Positions 37,421 through 48,878 of a stretch of 64,000 nt of DNA are shown here, piece after piece (the stretch's first letter is position 1; every line of letters begins with the position of its first letter). Under the pieces are notes generated by a model. That model searched no databases, was not told the DNA's origin, and was given only the letters and a program-made list of their open reading frames with translations. Source of the DNA: Microbacterium sp. Marseille-Q6648 (GTDB lineage Bacteria > Actinomycetota > Actinomycetes > Actinomycetales > Microbacteriaceae); the NCBI RefSeq assembly GCF_943181415.1, contig NZ_CALPBZ010000001.1, forward strand, positions 558,001 through 622,000, given 5' to 3'. The position numbers were made by a program, and so were the translations under genes.

Positions 37421-38083
37421 CTAGACCGCACGACCGCGGTCGTCGACAGGCTCGACGTCGACGTCCCAATACGCAACGAATCGCGGCTGGCGCCGCCTCC
37501 TTGATTGCGCTGTGAATCGGTCGGCGCGCTCGTGATCGAAATCAGGGACGGGCCAACCGGCGATCGTGGCAGGGCTTGCGTGTCGATACTCGGAGGTGAG
37601 CCCCTCGGCAAGCGGTTTGATCAGCTCAGCCACAAGGGCGCTCATCCGGTCGGCAGTCTCCGCGATGCGACGAGCTGCGGTCCGTGGAAGATTGTGGCGG
37701 ATCGTGATCGGCACTACCTGGCGGACAGTGCCTTCTGTGGTGAGCCAGGCAAGCGGCAATGACATCGAGAGTTCCGACTGCGAATGCGCGATGGTCGTGT
37801 TCCGGTAGCCGCGAATCATGTCGTGCGTTTCAACCAGATCGTCAGGGACGGGAACGTGTGCGAGGAGGCCGGACCGGACGTTGGAGTGCGCAAACGCGCG
37901 CATGTAGGCGATCACGGCGTAGCTTGTCAGCGGCTGCCAAAGCGGCGATTCGTGTCCTGCTTCCAACGCCTGCTCGATCGCGTCACTCGCCTCGGACAGG
38001 TCGTCCGAGTAGGAACTCAACTCGGCGAGCAGCCGCGAATCGGGAGTATCGGGAAGCATCGCGACGGTCGAACTCAGCGGCAT
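37421..38083 (-). CDS. HEPN-like protein (AbiU2-like candidate)
   Basis: 220 aa, all-helical N-terminal two thirds. SYAVIAYMRAFAHSNVRSG, then DLVETHDMIRGYRNTTIAHS: Arg94-Asn95-x4-His100 matches the R(N/D/H)x4H catalytic motif of HEPN ribonucleases and the RN..(I/L)AHS pattern of AbiU2-like proteins. The C-terminal 60 residues are Arg-rich. No partner nucleotidyltransferase is adjacent. A role in defence or RNA cutting is inference; the motif is seen directly. Confidence 0.6.
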   Translation of the reverse strand: MPLSSTVAMLPDTPDSRLLAELSSYSDDLSEASDAIEQALEAGHESPLWQPLTSYAVIAYMRAFAHSNVRSGLLAHVPVPDDLVETHDMIRGYRNTTIAHSQSELSMSLPLAWLTTEGTVRQVVPITIRHNLPRTAARRIAETADRMSALVAELIKPLAEGLTSEYRHASPATIAGWPVPDFDHERADRFTAQSRRRRQPRFVAYWDVDVEPVDDRGRAV

Positions 38084-38099
38084 GAGTCAATCATGCGAC

Positions 38100-38903
38100 C
38101 TATCCGCCAAGGAGCGTTGCGTATGCGTTGATGGCGAGAGCCGCGGCCACCACCATTCCGCCAAACAGACCGGCCGTTCCCCACAGCATCCGCACGCGCC
38201 GCGCGACGCCCACTTCGCGGCGAAGAGCGGCGAACGCTGTCAGGTCCGGTTCCGGGGAGGCGCCGGATGACGTAGCCCATGTCTCCGGGCGCGTCAGCAT
38301 CTCAGCGAGGCGGTCGCGCGCATCAGCCGTGAGCGTAACTGCGCGGCGGGTGAGCCAGCGGACCAGCTCGGTGTCGCGGAGCACCGTCACGTCCACGGGT
38401 CGCTCACGGATAGTGACGCTGCGGGCTCCGACGAGAACGAGCGCCGGGTAGACGTCGATCGGCTCCCCCACGACCGCCATCAGCTTCCTGGCGATCCGCT
38501 GCGCCTCGTAGCGGGAGTTGCGCAAGTGGTCGGTCTTCTGGCCGTTGACCAGAAGCCGCGTGCTTCCGACCCAGATCCGGGCGTCGTCGTGGAACTTCGT
38601 GTTGATCGTGAACACTCCGGCAGGACCGACAACGACGTGGTCGACGTCACTCCTTCGATAGCCGATGGGGACGGAATGCAGCACCGTCCAGTCGGGCCCG
38701 AGCTTCGCCAGGCGCGCCGCGACCTGTAGCTCACCGAGTGCGCCGAGATACCAGGGCCGCGAGTCGACCGACAGCGGGGACCGACCGAACACGCGCGACA
38801 CCCGGGATCGGGCAGGAAAACCGGCCTGAGCGTTAAGGCACGCTGAGATCACTGCCGCAGCGGGGACAGAGCCGACCGCGTCCGCAGGCGCAGTCGCCGT
38901 CAT
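38100..38903 (-). CDS. NERD (nuclease-related) domain protein with C-terminal TM helix
   Basis: 267 aa from ATG 38903, chosen because it overlaps the upstream small gene by ATGA (an in-frame ATG at 39008 is less likely). NERD core about 55-170: GALGELQVAARLAKLGPDWTVLHSVPIGYRRSDVDHVVVGPAGVFTINTKF gives the Glu, Asp and T-K residues of a PD-(D/E)xK fold. A TM helix is near the C-terminus (LFGGMVVAAALAINAYATLL). Nuclease activity is likely from the fold but the target is unknown. Confidence 0.8.
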   Translation of the reverse strand: MTATAPADAVGSVPAAAVISACLNAQAGFPARSRVSRVFGRSPLSVDSRPWYLGALGELQVAARLAKLGPDWTVLHSVPIGYRRSDVDHVVVGPAGVFTINTKFHDDARIWVGSTRLLVNGQKTDHLRNSRYEAQRIARKLMAVVGEPIDVYPALVLVGARSVTIRERPVDVTVLRDTELVRWLTRRAVTLTADARDRLAEMLTRPETWATSSGASPEPDLTAFAALRREVGVARRVRMLWGTAGLFGGMVVAAALAINAYATLLGG

Positions 38904-39064
38904 CGGCGGCGACGCCTTCGGGGCGGTGTCAGTTGTATCCAAAGTGCGCCCACGATAACCGCTACGAACAAGATCACCGTCCACGGGTTCGCCGTGATCC
39001 CGGCCCACAGCATTCCGAACCCTGCGGCAATGCCGTCCCCAACGGCTTCCCCATAGTCGACCAT
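38900..39064 (-). CDS. 54-aa single-pass membrane protein upstream of the NERD gene
   Basis: Below the usual ORF length cutoff. Reads MVDYGEAVGDGIAAGFGMLW, then a TM helix (NPWTVILFVAVIVGALWIQL), then a basic end TPPRRRRR. Its TGA overlaps the NERD ATG (ATGA), so it was probably made in a fixed ratio with it. No strong ribosome binding site is visible upstream. Confidence 0.6.
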   Translation of the reverse strand: MVDYGEAVGDGIAAGFGMLWAGITANPWTVILFVAVIVGALWIQLTPPRRRRRR

Positions 39065-39141
39065 TCGCTCAGCCTAGAGGTGCGCGGCGACGCCATTCGC
39101 GAAGCGCTCGGCTCTCCCGAGCATTCCCGAATGCGGATCGA

Positions 39142-40110
39142 TCAAAGCGTGATGTCGGGTCGCCGTTGGGCGTACTCGGTCGTGAGCCAGCGAAAGATCG
39201 TCAGCGATGATGTCGGGGAGGCGGCGTTGGCGCGCAGATAGCCCCGGCTTGCGAACTCGAGAGCGTGACGGCGTGGCTCCGTGTAAACGTCGAGCGGCAG
39301 CATGCCGCCCCGGAAACGCGCGCGGGATACCTCGGCGACCCTCGCCCGCAACTCGACCTCATGATCGGCGAAGTACTCGTCAGCGATCGCTAGGATCTCG
39401 CGCACCACACGCCGGGTCTCCGAACGCTCCTGCCACGCGTGCACCAGATCGGGAGGAGTCGGCGCGTCCTGATCTCTGATTCGGGCGATGTCCTCACCGC
39501 TGCGCTTCTGCGCGAAGAAGGCGTCGGCCGCGGCATCGTTGTGACGTCGCTCTGGCGCTAGTACCCGGTGGAGCTGTCGCTCGGGCAACCCGGCGCGCGC
39601 GCGGCGCCGCTGCAGGCGCCTTGCTTCGTTCTCGCGCTCACGATAGGTCGCGCGTTGGTCAGGAGTGGGCGACCATGCTGGGTCGCGGCCGGCGGCCCGG
39701 GCACGGTCGACCGCGCGACGTCGCGCCTCGTTCGCCTTCCCTGGGTCAGCGGCCTCACGCGCACGCCGGCGCTCAGCGATCGCGTCGCGATTGCGGTGGT
39801 AGTAGTCGCGCTGCGCCTGCTTGTACGTCTCCGGGTGCTTCTGCTTGTACCGCTCGCGTGCCTGCTGGCGTTCCTCGGGGTGTTCCTTAGCCCAGGCCTT
39901 CGCGCGATCGATCCCCTTCTGGCGGCGCGCCTTCTCCGCACGCTCACGCTGAGCACGCTCACGCTCACGCTCACGGTTCTTCCGGCGGATGTCTTCACGG
40001 TTCCGCTCACGGTACTCGGCGTAGTAGGACGGGTGGGCCTCGTTCCATGCCTTCCGCTGTGCGGCGAGGCGCGCAGCACGCTCGTCGTCGCTCGGATGTG
40101 CGTCACTCAT
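39142..40110 (-). CDS. Highly charged coiled-coil protein of unknown function
   Basis: 322 aa. Residues 10-190 are almost all Arg/Glu/Ala/Lys helix with heptad-like repeats (YYAEYRERNREDIRRKNRERER, YKQAQRDYYHRNRDAIAERRRAR), like the basic repeats of some HNH-type mobile genes but without an HNH motif. The C-terminal 100 residues look globular (RRVVREILAIADEYFADHEVELRARV). It starts in the stop codon of the upstream 90-aa gene. It could be a DNA-binding scaffold. Confidence 0.65.
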   Translation of the reverse strand: MSDAHPSDDERAARLAAQRKAWNEAHPSYYAEYRERNREDIRRKNRERERERAQRERAEKARRQKGIDRAKAWAKEHPEERQQARERYKQKHPETYKQAQRDYYHRNRDAIAERRRAREAADPGKANEARRRAVDRARAAGRDPAWSPTPDQRATYRERENEARRLQRRRARAGLPERQLHRVLAPERRHNDAAADAFFAQKRSGEDIARIRDQDAPTPPDLVHAWQERSETRRVVREILAIADEYFADHEVELRARVAEVSRARFRGGMLPLDVYTEPRRHALEFASRGYLRANAASPTSSLTIFRWLTTEYAQRRPDITL

Positions 40111-40379
40111 ATCGGATCCACCAGGAGCGCGCCGTCGAGCTCAGAGAGAGCTGTGAACAACTCCTCGCGCGCCGCGGTCGGGTCGGTGATCGCTCTTGCG
40201 AAGAGCGCACGCATCCGTTCGCGCGCGACGTCGGACACATCACCGAGCCGGGCGAGACACCAGTCGATGTCGTCGGTGAGGCTGTAGCTCGGATCATCCA
40301 CCTCGATGCCGGGGTAGTACAGGAACGCGAGCACAGCCACGTGCTCCAGGACAGCGTCAGCCCGCTCACGATCGCTCAT
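40107..40379 (-). CDS. Small helical protein of unknown function
   Basis: 90 aa from ATG 40379 (the longer frame lacks a start with support). Acidic, helical: DRERADAVLEHVAVLAFLYY...DDIDWCLARLGDVSDVARERMRALFARAITDPTAAREELFTALSELDG. It is the first gene of the minus-strand cluster running to 37,421; its TGA overlaps the coiled-coil gene. No family recognised. Confidence 0.6.
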   Translation of the reverse strand: MSDRERADAVLEHVAVLAFLYYPGIEVDDPSYSLTDDIDWCLARLGDVSDVARERMRALFARAITDPTAAREELFTALSELDGALLVDPI

Positions 40380-40474
40380 GGCAGGAAGGTGCGCATCCCG
40401 CGCCCAACAGCTCGCGTGGCGATGTCTGTTGGTGGGGCTACTCTCGTGCTTGTTCGGCCGGAGGAGGATGCACA

Positions 40475-40765
40475 ATGGCCGAACCGCACCGGTGGCACCC
40501 GCTTCTCGCAGCGCAGGAAGGTCCCACTGGCACGTGGAGCTTGGTCGACGGCTTCGACCGGGTGTACGGCACCATCGAGCTCCGCCGGCTGAACGCCACT
40601 GAAGTTCGCTACCAGGCCAGCTTCCGGGGCGAGGTCATCGGCTGGTCATCAACCCTCCGCCTCGCGTGCGAGCGGGTACACGGCGAGTTCCTGCGGAACC
40701 ACGGCCCGAACGGCGGGCCAATCGCGAGTTGGGGCACGAACGATCGAGGGCAACCGATCGAGTAG
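40475..40765 (+). CDS. Small protein of unknown function
   Basis: 96 aa; GGAGGATG 6 bp before the ATG. MAEPHRWHPLLAAQEGPTGTW, LVDGFDRVYGTIELRRLN, VIGWSSTLRLACERVHGEFLRNHGP suggest a compact mixed alpha/beta fold. It is divergent from the 90-aa gene and convergent with the integrase (3-bp gap). No family recognised. Confidence 0.65.
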   Translation: MAEPHRWHPLLAAQEGPTGTWSLVDGFDRVYGTIELRRLNATEVRYQASFRGEVIGWSSTLRLACERVHGEFLRNHGPNGGPIASWGTNDRGQPIE

Positions 40766-40768
40766 CTG

Positions 40769-42040
40769 CTAGGCCGCTTCGATGTCTTCCTCGTCGAGGA
40801 AGTCCAGCGCCGGATCATCGCCCGCTCCGTCATCGTTCGAGAGCAGCGAGGTATCGGGGTTCACGCGTCGTAGGGTCCGCTCGAGGATTCCTGCCGGCCC
40901 CCGATCCACGCTGCGGTCGGGCTCGATGTAGTGCCCTTCTGTGATCGCAGTCGATCCGTGGCCGAGGAAGGTCGCGGCAGCGTCGGCGCTCGCCCCGCGC
41001 GCGATGACGGTTGCGCCCGTGCGCCGGTACCAGCGAAGGGTGATCCCCTCCCCCGCGAGATCCGCCAGCTCGAGGAACGCTCGGAAGGTACGTCGCACAT
41101 TGAACGGGCTCAGTGGCTTGCCCGCACGATTGGCGAAGATGGTCCGTTGAGGGTCGGTTGCCGGGATGCCAGCGAGCCGTGCTCGAAGGACGTTCGCTGC
41201 GAAGTCGGGGACCGCGATCCGGCGGATAGAGTGCTCGGTCTTCGGGTGGTCTTGACGCACGGCGCCACTGCCCGTGCGCAACACGACCGTCCCATTCACC
41301 GAGATCGTCATCCCGCTGGGACCGTCCTCGACATCGCACACGCGGAGTGCGAGGCACTCACCGATGCGCAAAGCGGTTCCGAGGAGCACCTCGATGATGT
41401 CGCGCACCTGACCATCGGGCTTTGGCCCCTTGATGTCGGGGCCGGTCCGCCAGCGACCCGCGGCATCACGGATCGCGTTGATCTGCTCGACGGTCAACGC
41501 CTGACGCTCGCCCTTTTGTCGGCGCAATGGACTCGTTCCCTGCACCGGATTCCGCGGGATCGCGTCGTGCCGAAGAGCAAAACCGAAGAGCTGGTTGAGA
41601 ACCGTCCGCGAGTGGTGGGCGCGTGAGGGTGACACCGCATTCTCAGAGCGCAGGAACCATTCCACGCGGCCCGTCGTGATCTCACCGAGTGCGAAGTGCT
41701 CGAACTGCGGCCGCACGCGGAGGCGGAGATCATCACGGTAGTTCTTCTTCGTCCCATCGGACAGCTCGCGCAGCTCCAGATCCTCGAGCCACAGATCAGC
41801 GAGGTCACGGAAGGAGCTGCTGAGATCGAGCAGGCCTCCGGACCCGAACCCCGGTCTGTCCAGGAGTCGCTCCTTCAAACGGGCTCGAGCGGCCGACTCC
41901 GTACGCGCAGCACCCGTCACTCTGCGCAGGCGCCCGTCGGCGTCGCGAATGCGCGCCAACGCCACGTACGACGATCCCCGCCTGCTGACGCTGATAGCTC
42001 CGTATGAGCCAATCAGCGTGCGCGGCCGCCCGCCGTTCAC
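40769..42040 (-). CDS. int: Tyrosine-type site-specific integrase
   Basis: 423 aa from GTG 42040 (overlaps the xis stop, GTGA). N-terminal arm and SAM-like core-binding domain (DLADLWLEDLELRELSDGTKKNYRDDLRLR), catalytic domain with Arg in LGTALRIGECLALR, Lys in DHPKTEHSIRR, TLRWYRRTGAT, FLGHGS and Tyr in EGHYIEPDRS. The His usually found in the H-x-x-R box is Arg here (41,033-41,035). It integrates at the adjacent tRNA-Ala gene by position. Confidence 0.9.
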   Translation of the reverse strand: MNGGRPRTLIGSYGAISVSRRGSSYVALARIRDADGRLRRVTGAARTESAARARLKERLLDRPGFGSGGLLDLSSSFRDLADLWLEDLELRELSDGTKKNYRDDLRLRVRPQFEHFALGEITTGRVEWFLRSENAVSPSRAHHSRTVLNQLFGFALRHDAIPRNPVQGTSPLRRQKGERQALTVEQINAIRDAAGRWRTGPDIKGPKPDGQVRDIIEVLLGTALRIGECLALRVCDVEDGPSGMTISVNGTVVLRTGSGAVRQDHPKTEHSIRRIAVPDFAANVLRARLAGIPATDPQRTIFANRAGKPLSPFNVRRTFRAFLELADLAGEGITLRWYRRTGATVIARGASADAAATFLGHGSTAITEGHYIEPDRSVDRGPAGILERTLRRVNPDTSLLSNDDGAGDDPALDFLDEEDIEAA

Positions 42041-42378
42041 GACGCACCGCCGGCGTGGCGCTGCTCGTCGGCCAGCTCCATGCGCTGCACCCACGCGTCG
42101 ATCTCGCTCTCGCGAAACCTCAACTGCGTGCCGACGCGGAATCCACGGGGTCCACGGCCCTTGCTCCGCAGATCGTAGATCGTCTGCACGGAGACTTTGA
42201 GTTGCGCGGCAAGCTCAGCCAGCGACACGTAGTTCCCGTGTCCCGACTCTGAGGTGCCAACGACGTCCATATAGCGAAGGTGCGCGGGCGATGCCGCGTA
42301 CCTTCCAGATACTTCGAGAAGGTCCGAGAGCGCACTGCGGCTACCCGGCGAAGTGTCCAGTAAACGACTACCAAACAT
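42037..42378 (-). CDS. xis: Excisionase-type helix-turn-helix protein
   Basis: 113 aa from ATG 42378 (AGGGAG 6 bp upstream; internal ATG 42270 has no binding site). The C-terminal MerR-like HTH_17 domain reads YVSLAELAAQLKVSVQTIYDLRSKGRGPRGFRVGTQLRFRESEIDAWV. It is a DNA-bending directionality factor, translationally coupled to int. Confidence 0.85.
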   Translation of the reverse strand: MFGSRLLDTSPGSRSALSDLLEVSGRYAASPAHLRYMDVVGTSESGHGNYVSLAELAAQLKVSVQTIYDLRSKGRGPRGFRVGTQLRFRESEIDAWVQRMELADEQRHAGGAS

Positions 42379-42383
42379 TCGAG

Positions 42384-42399
42384 CTCCCTGATCAGGGAG
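42384..42399. promoter_or_regulatory. 16-bp perfect palindrome over the xis ribosome binding site
   Basis: CTCCCTGATCAGGGAG reads the same on both strands. It covers the AGGGAG that serves xis and lies 29 bp from the tRNA 3' end. It could be an operator, an RNA hairpin hiding the ribosome binding site, or part of the attachment site. Confidence 0.55.
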
Positions 42400-42427
42400 T
42401 GAAGATTCAGTGCTTTACCGGGAGTTT

Positions 42428-42503
42428 TGGTGGACCTGAGGGGACTCGAACCCCTGACCCCCTGCATGCCATGCAGGTGCGCTACCAGCTGCGCCACAGG
42501 CCC
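42428..42503 (-). tRNA. tRNA-Ala (anticodon GGC)
   Basis: 76 nt with encoded CCA. Acceptor GGGCCTG pairs with CAGGTCC and includes the G3-U70 pair that marks alanine. D arm GCGC, anticodon stem CCTGC-loop ATGGCAT-GCAGG (anticodon GGC), T arm AGGGG-TTCGAGT-CCCCT. Its 3' end faces the int/xis genes, so it is the attachment site of the element. Confidence 0.97.
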
Positions 42504-42583
42504 TCACTGTCACCCGCGCGGGGCAACCCCACTAGATTACTACATCCGCGGGCGTGCTCCGAACCACGACAGCACCCGCGTCG

Positions 42584-42961
42584 TCACTCCAGCGGGGTGT
42601 GGGCCGGCAGCTCGAACGGCACGACAGGGCAGTCCTTCCACAGCCGCTCGAGGCCGTAATACATGCGCTCCTGCTCATGGAAGACGTGGACGACCAGGTC
42701 GCCGAAGTCCAGCAGGATCCACCGAGATTCCTGACGCCCTTCGCGCCGAAGACGCTTGTGTCCCTCCTGCAGGAGTCGGTCCTCGACCTCGTCGGCGATG
42801 GCTGCCACGTTCCGCTCGTTGCGGCCGGTGACAAGGAGGAAGACGTCGACCAGCGGCAACGGACCCGACACGTCCAGCGCGACGAGGTCCTCCCCGCCCT
42901 TGGCATCAGCGGCCTCTGCCGCGATCTGCAGCATCCGGTGGGCCTGCTCGGTGGCGGTCAT
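42584..42961 (-). CDS. rsfS: Ribosome silencing factor RsfS
   Basis: 125 aa. Family motifs: AAEAADAKGGEDLVALDVS, LPLVDVFLLVTGRNERNVAAIADEVEDRL, and ESRWILLDFGDLVVHVFHEQERMYYGLERLWKDCP. It binds L14 on the large subunit and blocks joining under starvation. It overlaps the upstream gene by 4 bp and is the last gene of the nadD operon before the tRNA. Confidence 0.95.
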   Translation of the reverse strand: MTATEQAHRMLQIAAEAADAKGGEDLVALDVSGPLPLVDVFLLVTGRNERNVAAIADEVEDRLLQEGHKRLRREGRQESRWILLDFGDLVVHVFHEQERMYYGLERLWKDCPVVPFELPAHTPLE

Positions 42962-44025
42962 GCGAATACTCCAGTCACGAAGGCGAGGATGAGCACGCCC
43001 ACGAGCGCGAGGGCCAGCGCACCGGCGGTGATCGCGAGGGTGAGCATGAGGCGGCTGCCCTTCTCGGGCGCAGGGGGCTTGATGATGTCGCCCGCAGACT
43101 TGGACGTGCTGATCGCCGCGCTCGCAGCGATCGGGGTCGGCGACGAGTGGGCGGGCAGCTCACCGTCGACCAGGACCGCGTCCACCTCTTTGCCGTCGGC
43201 TGTGCCCAGCGCGTGACCGGTGGACCCCAGCCCCTCCGGGAGGTTGAACGTCCCGGTGATGAGCACGTCGCCGGTCGAGGTGATCGGTGCAACGAGGGGT
43301 GCCGCGGCGGGAGCCTGCGACACGATGAGGGCGTTCGGAGTGCTGGTCGATCCCGCCGATGACCGCGAGAGGAGCTGATCGAACGAGGGCGGCAGCTCCA
43401 CCGGTGCGGCGTCGCCGGCGAGCAGGTCGGCGCCGAGCGCGGGGTTCACGACGCGCTCGGCCTCAGGCTCCTCCGCCGCACGGTCGTCGTCCTCGCGCGG
43501 AGCAGGCGCCCCGCCTTCGCCGAGCCAGGTCTCCTCCGCTTCGACCTTCTGGTCGTCGGCCTCGGTGGTCACGTCCTCGGACGGCCGATCGGCGGGGCGC
43601 TCGGACTCGAGGACGGCGCGAGCCGCCGTCTTCTGCGCGGCGCCCGAGGCGGAGGCGTGCGCAGCGACGAGGTCCGGGGTGATCACCGGGACGGACGCGG
43701 TGCGGATCCGCTCCTGCTGTCGCGCCTGACGGCGGGTCAGCGGCGATGCTCCGAGGTCGACGGAGGCATCGGGCGCGGGGCGCTCGGCGACGACGGCGGG
43801 CTCGGCCGCACGTGGCAGCGGAGCGACGGGCGTCGGTTCGGCTGTCTCGGCCGTGGTGTCGTCCGAGGGCGCGGGCTCTTCGACCGCGACTGCCTCCTGC
43901 TGGCCGCCGGCGGTAGCCGCATCGATCGCGGCGGTCGTGACGATCGGATTGGCCCCGGTGTTGCGGATCTCCCGCAGCTGCTTGCGGGTGAGCGGTGGGG
44001 TGGCCGGCTGCTCGGGTTCAGTCAT
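42958..44025 (-). CDS. Large, low-complexity protein with C-terminal TM helix
   Basis: 355 aa from ATG 44025, overlapping the nadD stop (the longer frame to 44124 runs into nadD). [16 protein letters not shown] near the N-terminus is repeated as [17 protein letters not shown] (about residue 100), then an acidic Ala/Glu/Pro region, and a TM helix at the very end ([25 protein letters not shown]). The cytoplasmic part is exposed. A protein in this place is common in Microbacteriaceae; its function is unknown. Confidence 0.72.
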   Translation of the reverse strand: MTEPEQPATPPLTRKQLREIRNTGANPIVTTAAIDAATAGGQQEAVAVEEPAPSDDTTAETAEPTPVAPLPRAAEPAVVAERPAPDASVDLGASPLTRRQARQQERIRTASVPVITPDLVAAHASASGAAQKTAARAVLESERPADRPSEDVTTEADDQKVEAEETWLGEGGAPAPREDDDRAAEEPEAERVVNPALGADLLAGDAAPVELPPSFDQLLSRSSAGSTSTPNALIVSQAPAAAPLVAPITSTGDVLITGTFNLPEGLGSTGHALGTADGKEVDAVLVDGELPAHSSPTPIAASAAISTSKSAGDIIKPPAPEKGSRLMLTLAITAGALALALVGVLILAFVTGVFA

Positions 44026-44618
44026 TCCTTGCTCCGGTAGAGGTGGTGCTTCGCAATGTATTGGACGACGCCGTCGGGAACGAGATACCACACCGGGTTC
44101 CCGCTCTCCACCCGCTCGCGGCAATCCGTGGACGAGATGGCGAGGGCGGGGATCTCGAGCTGGCTGACGTCTTCGGTCGGCAGGCCCTCGGTGCTCAGAA
44201 CGTGGCCAGGGCGCGAGACGGCCACGAAATGGGCGAGGTCCCAGAGTTCATCATGGTCCCTCCAACTGAGAATCTGCGCCAAGGCGTCCGCCCCGGTGAT
44301 GAAGAACAGGTCCGCGTCGGGGCGAAGTACCTTCAGATCGCGGAGGGTGTCGATCGTGTACGTGGGCCCGCCGCGGTCGATGTCGACGCGACTCACGGTG
44401 AAGCGCGGGTTGGACGCCGTCGCGATCACGGTCATGAGGTAGCGGTGCTCGCTCGGCGACACATCGATCTTCTGCCAGGGACGCCCGGTGGGCACGAAGA
44501 CCACCTCGTCCAGATCGAACGACTGCGCGACCTCGCTCGCTGCGACGAGGTGTCCGTGATGGATGGGATCGAAGGTCCCACCCATCACCCCGATCCTCGG
44601 GGATCTCGTCGCCGACAT
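44022..44618 (-). CDS. nadD: Nicotinate-nucleotide adenylyltransferase
   Basis: 198 aa. [20 protein letters not shown] (HxGH nucleotidyl-transferase motif) at 10-29 and [10 protein letters not shown] near the C-terminus (ISST-x-x-R). It makes deamido-NAD+ from NaMN and ATP. It is followed, with 4-bp overlaps, by the membrane gene and rsfS. Confidence 0.95.
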   Translation of the reverse strand: MSATRSPRIGVMGGTFDPIHHGHLVAASEVAQSFDLDEVVFVPTGRPWQKIDVSPSEHRYLMTVIATASNPRFTVSRVDIDRGGPTYTIDTLRDLKVLRPDADLFFITGADALAQILSWRDHDELWDLAHFVAVSRPGHVLSTEGLPTEDVSQLEIPALAISSTDCRERVESGNPVWYLVPDGVVQYIAKHHLYRSKE

Positions 44619-44628
44619 TCAGGCGGCC

Positions 44629-44853
44629 CTAGTGGCCGTGCCCCGCCCGCTGGACGTCGTTGGCGTGGGCACGCGCGTAGGCATCGGCCTTGTGCGAGTG
44701 GCGGTTGGCCACGTTGCGGTACGAGACGGTGACCAGCGCAAGCGCCCCGAACACGACGAGGGCGACGGCGCCGTACCAGAAGGTCTCGAGCGCGACGTTG
44801 CCGTGGTGCTCGGCCTCTTCCGCGGCGAGGGCGATCATCGTGGCGAAGGTCAT
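44629..44853 (-). CDS. Small single-TM protein between proA and nadD
   Basis: 74 aa. Short N-terminus, one TM helix (FWYGAVALVVFGALALVTVSY), then a His-rich hydrophilic tail (RHSHKADAYARAHANDVQRAGHGH). High coding-like third-position GC and a fixed place in the block support it. No known function. Confidence 0.68.
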   Translation of the reverse strand: MTFATMIALAAEEAEHHGNVALETFWYGAVALVVFGALALVTVSYRNVANRHSHKADAYARAHANDVQRAGHGH

Positions 44854-44904
44854 TCGTACTCCGTTCCGTCCGCCCCGGACACGGGGCGGATCCAGTTTAT
44901 GCCG

Positions 44905-46160
44905 TCAGGCCCGGACCTGCCCGGCGCCGCGCGCGAGCCACTTGGTGCTGGTGAGCTCGGCGAGCCCCATGGGACCGCGAGCGTGGAGCTTCTGGGTGGA
45001 GATCCCCACTTCGGCACCGAAGCCGAACTCTCCCCCGTCGGTGAAGCGCGTGGAGGCGTTGACCGCGACGACTGCGGAGTCCACCTCGGCGAGGAAGCGC
45101 TGGGCGCTGGCGTCGTCTCGGGTGATGATGGCCTCGGTGTGATGGGTGGAGTACTGCCGGATGTGGTCGAGGGCCTCATCCAGGTCGTCCACGACGCGCA
45201 TCGCCAGATCGAGACCGAGGTACTCGGTCGACCAGTCGTCTGCTGTGGCGGGGACGGTCCCGGCGGCGATCGCCGCGACCGCGGCGTCGCCGTGAACCGT
45301 CACACCCTGAGCCTGCAGCGCCTCCACCACAGGACCGACGAGCCGGTCTGCTGCCTCGCGGTGCACGAGGACCGTCTCCACCGCGTTGCACACGCTCGGC
45401 CGCTGGACCTTGGCGTTGACGACGATGTCGGTCGCCCAGTCTACAGGCGCCGTCGCATCGAGCAGGATGTGCACGACGCCCGCGCCGGTCTCGATCACCG
45501 GCACCTGCGACTCGGTGACCACCGTCTCGATGAGCTGGGCGCTGCCCCGGGGAACCAGGACGTCCACGATTCCGCGCGCCCGCATGAGCTCGCGGGCGCC
45601 CTCGCGGCCGAACTCGTCGACGCTCTGCACGGCTTCGGGGTCGATTCCGCAGTCCGCCAGCGCTCCGCGGATCGCCGTCACGAGCGCGGCGTTCGTGCGC
45701 TCTGCCGCCGAACCGCCGCGCAGCACCACCGCGTTGCCGGAACGCAGAGCGAGGGCGGCGATGTCGACGGTCACATTCGGACGCGCCTCGTAGATGGAGC
45801 CCACCACGCCGAACGGGACAGAGATCTTGGTCAGACGCAGCCCGTTGTCCAGCACCCGCTCGTCCAGCACGCGACCGACCGGGTCGGGCAGTGCGGCGAT
45901 GTCGCGGACCGCGCCGGCCAGTGCGCGCACTCGCGGCGCGTCCAGGCGCAGGCGATCACGAAGGGCGACGGACAGACCGGTCGCCTCGCCGCGCCGCAGG
46001 TCGTCGACGTTCGCGGCCACGATCCGGTCGGTCGCCGCTTCGATACCGGCCGCGATCGCCTCGAGCGCCAGGCGCTTGGCATCGTCGGAGAGCAGAGCGA
46101 TCGATCGCGACGCGTCCTTGGCCCGCAGCATCCGCTCTCGGGCGCTCGTGAGGGTCGTGG

Positions 46161-46164
<4 letters not shown>
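44905..46164 (-). CDS. proA: Gamma-glutamyl phosphate reductase
   Basis: 419 aa, full length. Catalytic Cys in VQRPSVCNAVETVLVH, NADPH-binding region RSGNAVVLRGGSAAERTN, C-terminal FGAEVGISTQKLHARGPMGL. Second step of proline synthesis. It overlaps proB by 4 bp, so the two are coupled. Confidence 0.96.
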
Positions 46165-48860
<2,696 letters not shown>

Positions 48861-48878
48861 CTCTGCGTCTCCTGTGGC

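Noticed and set aside
39940-39985. Tandem cgctca hexamers
   Set aside because: Codon-level repeats for Arg-Glu in the coiled-coil gene, not a separate repeat element.
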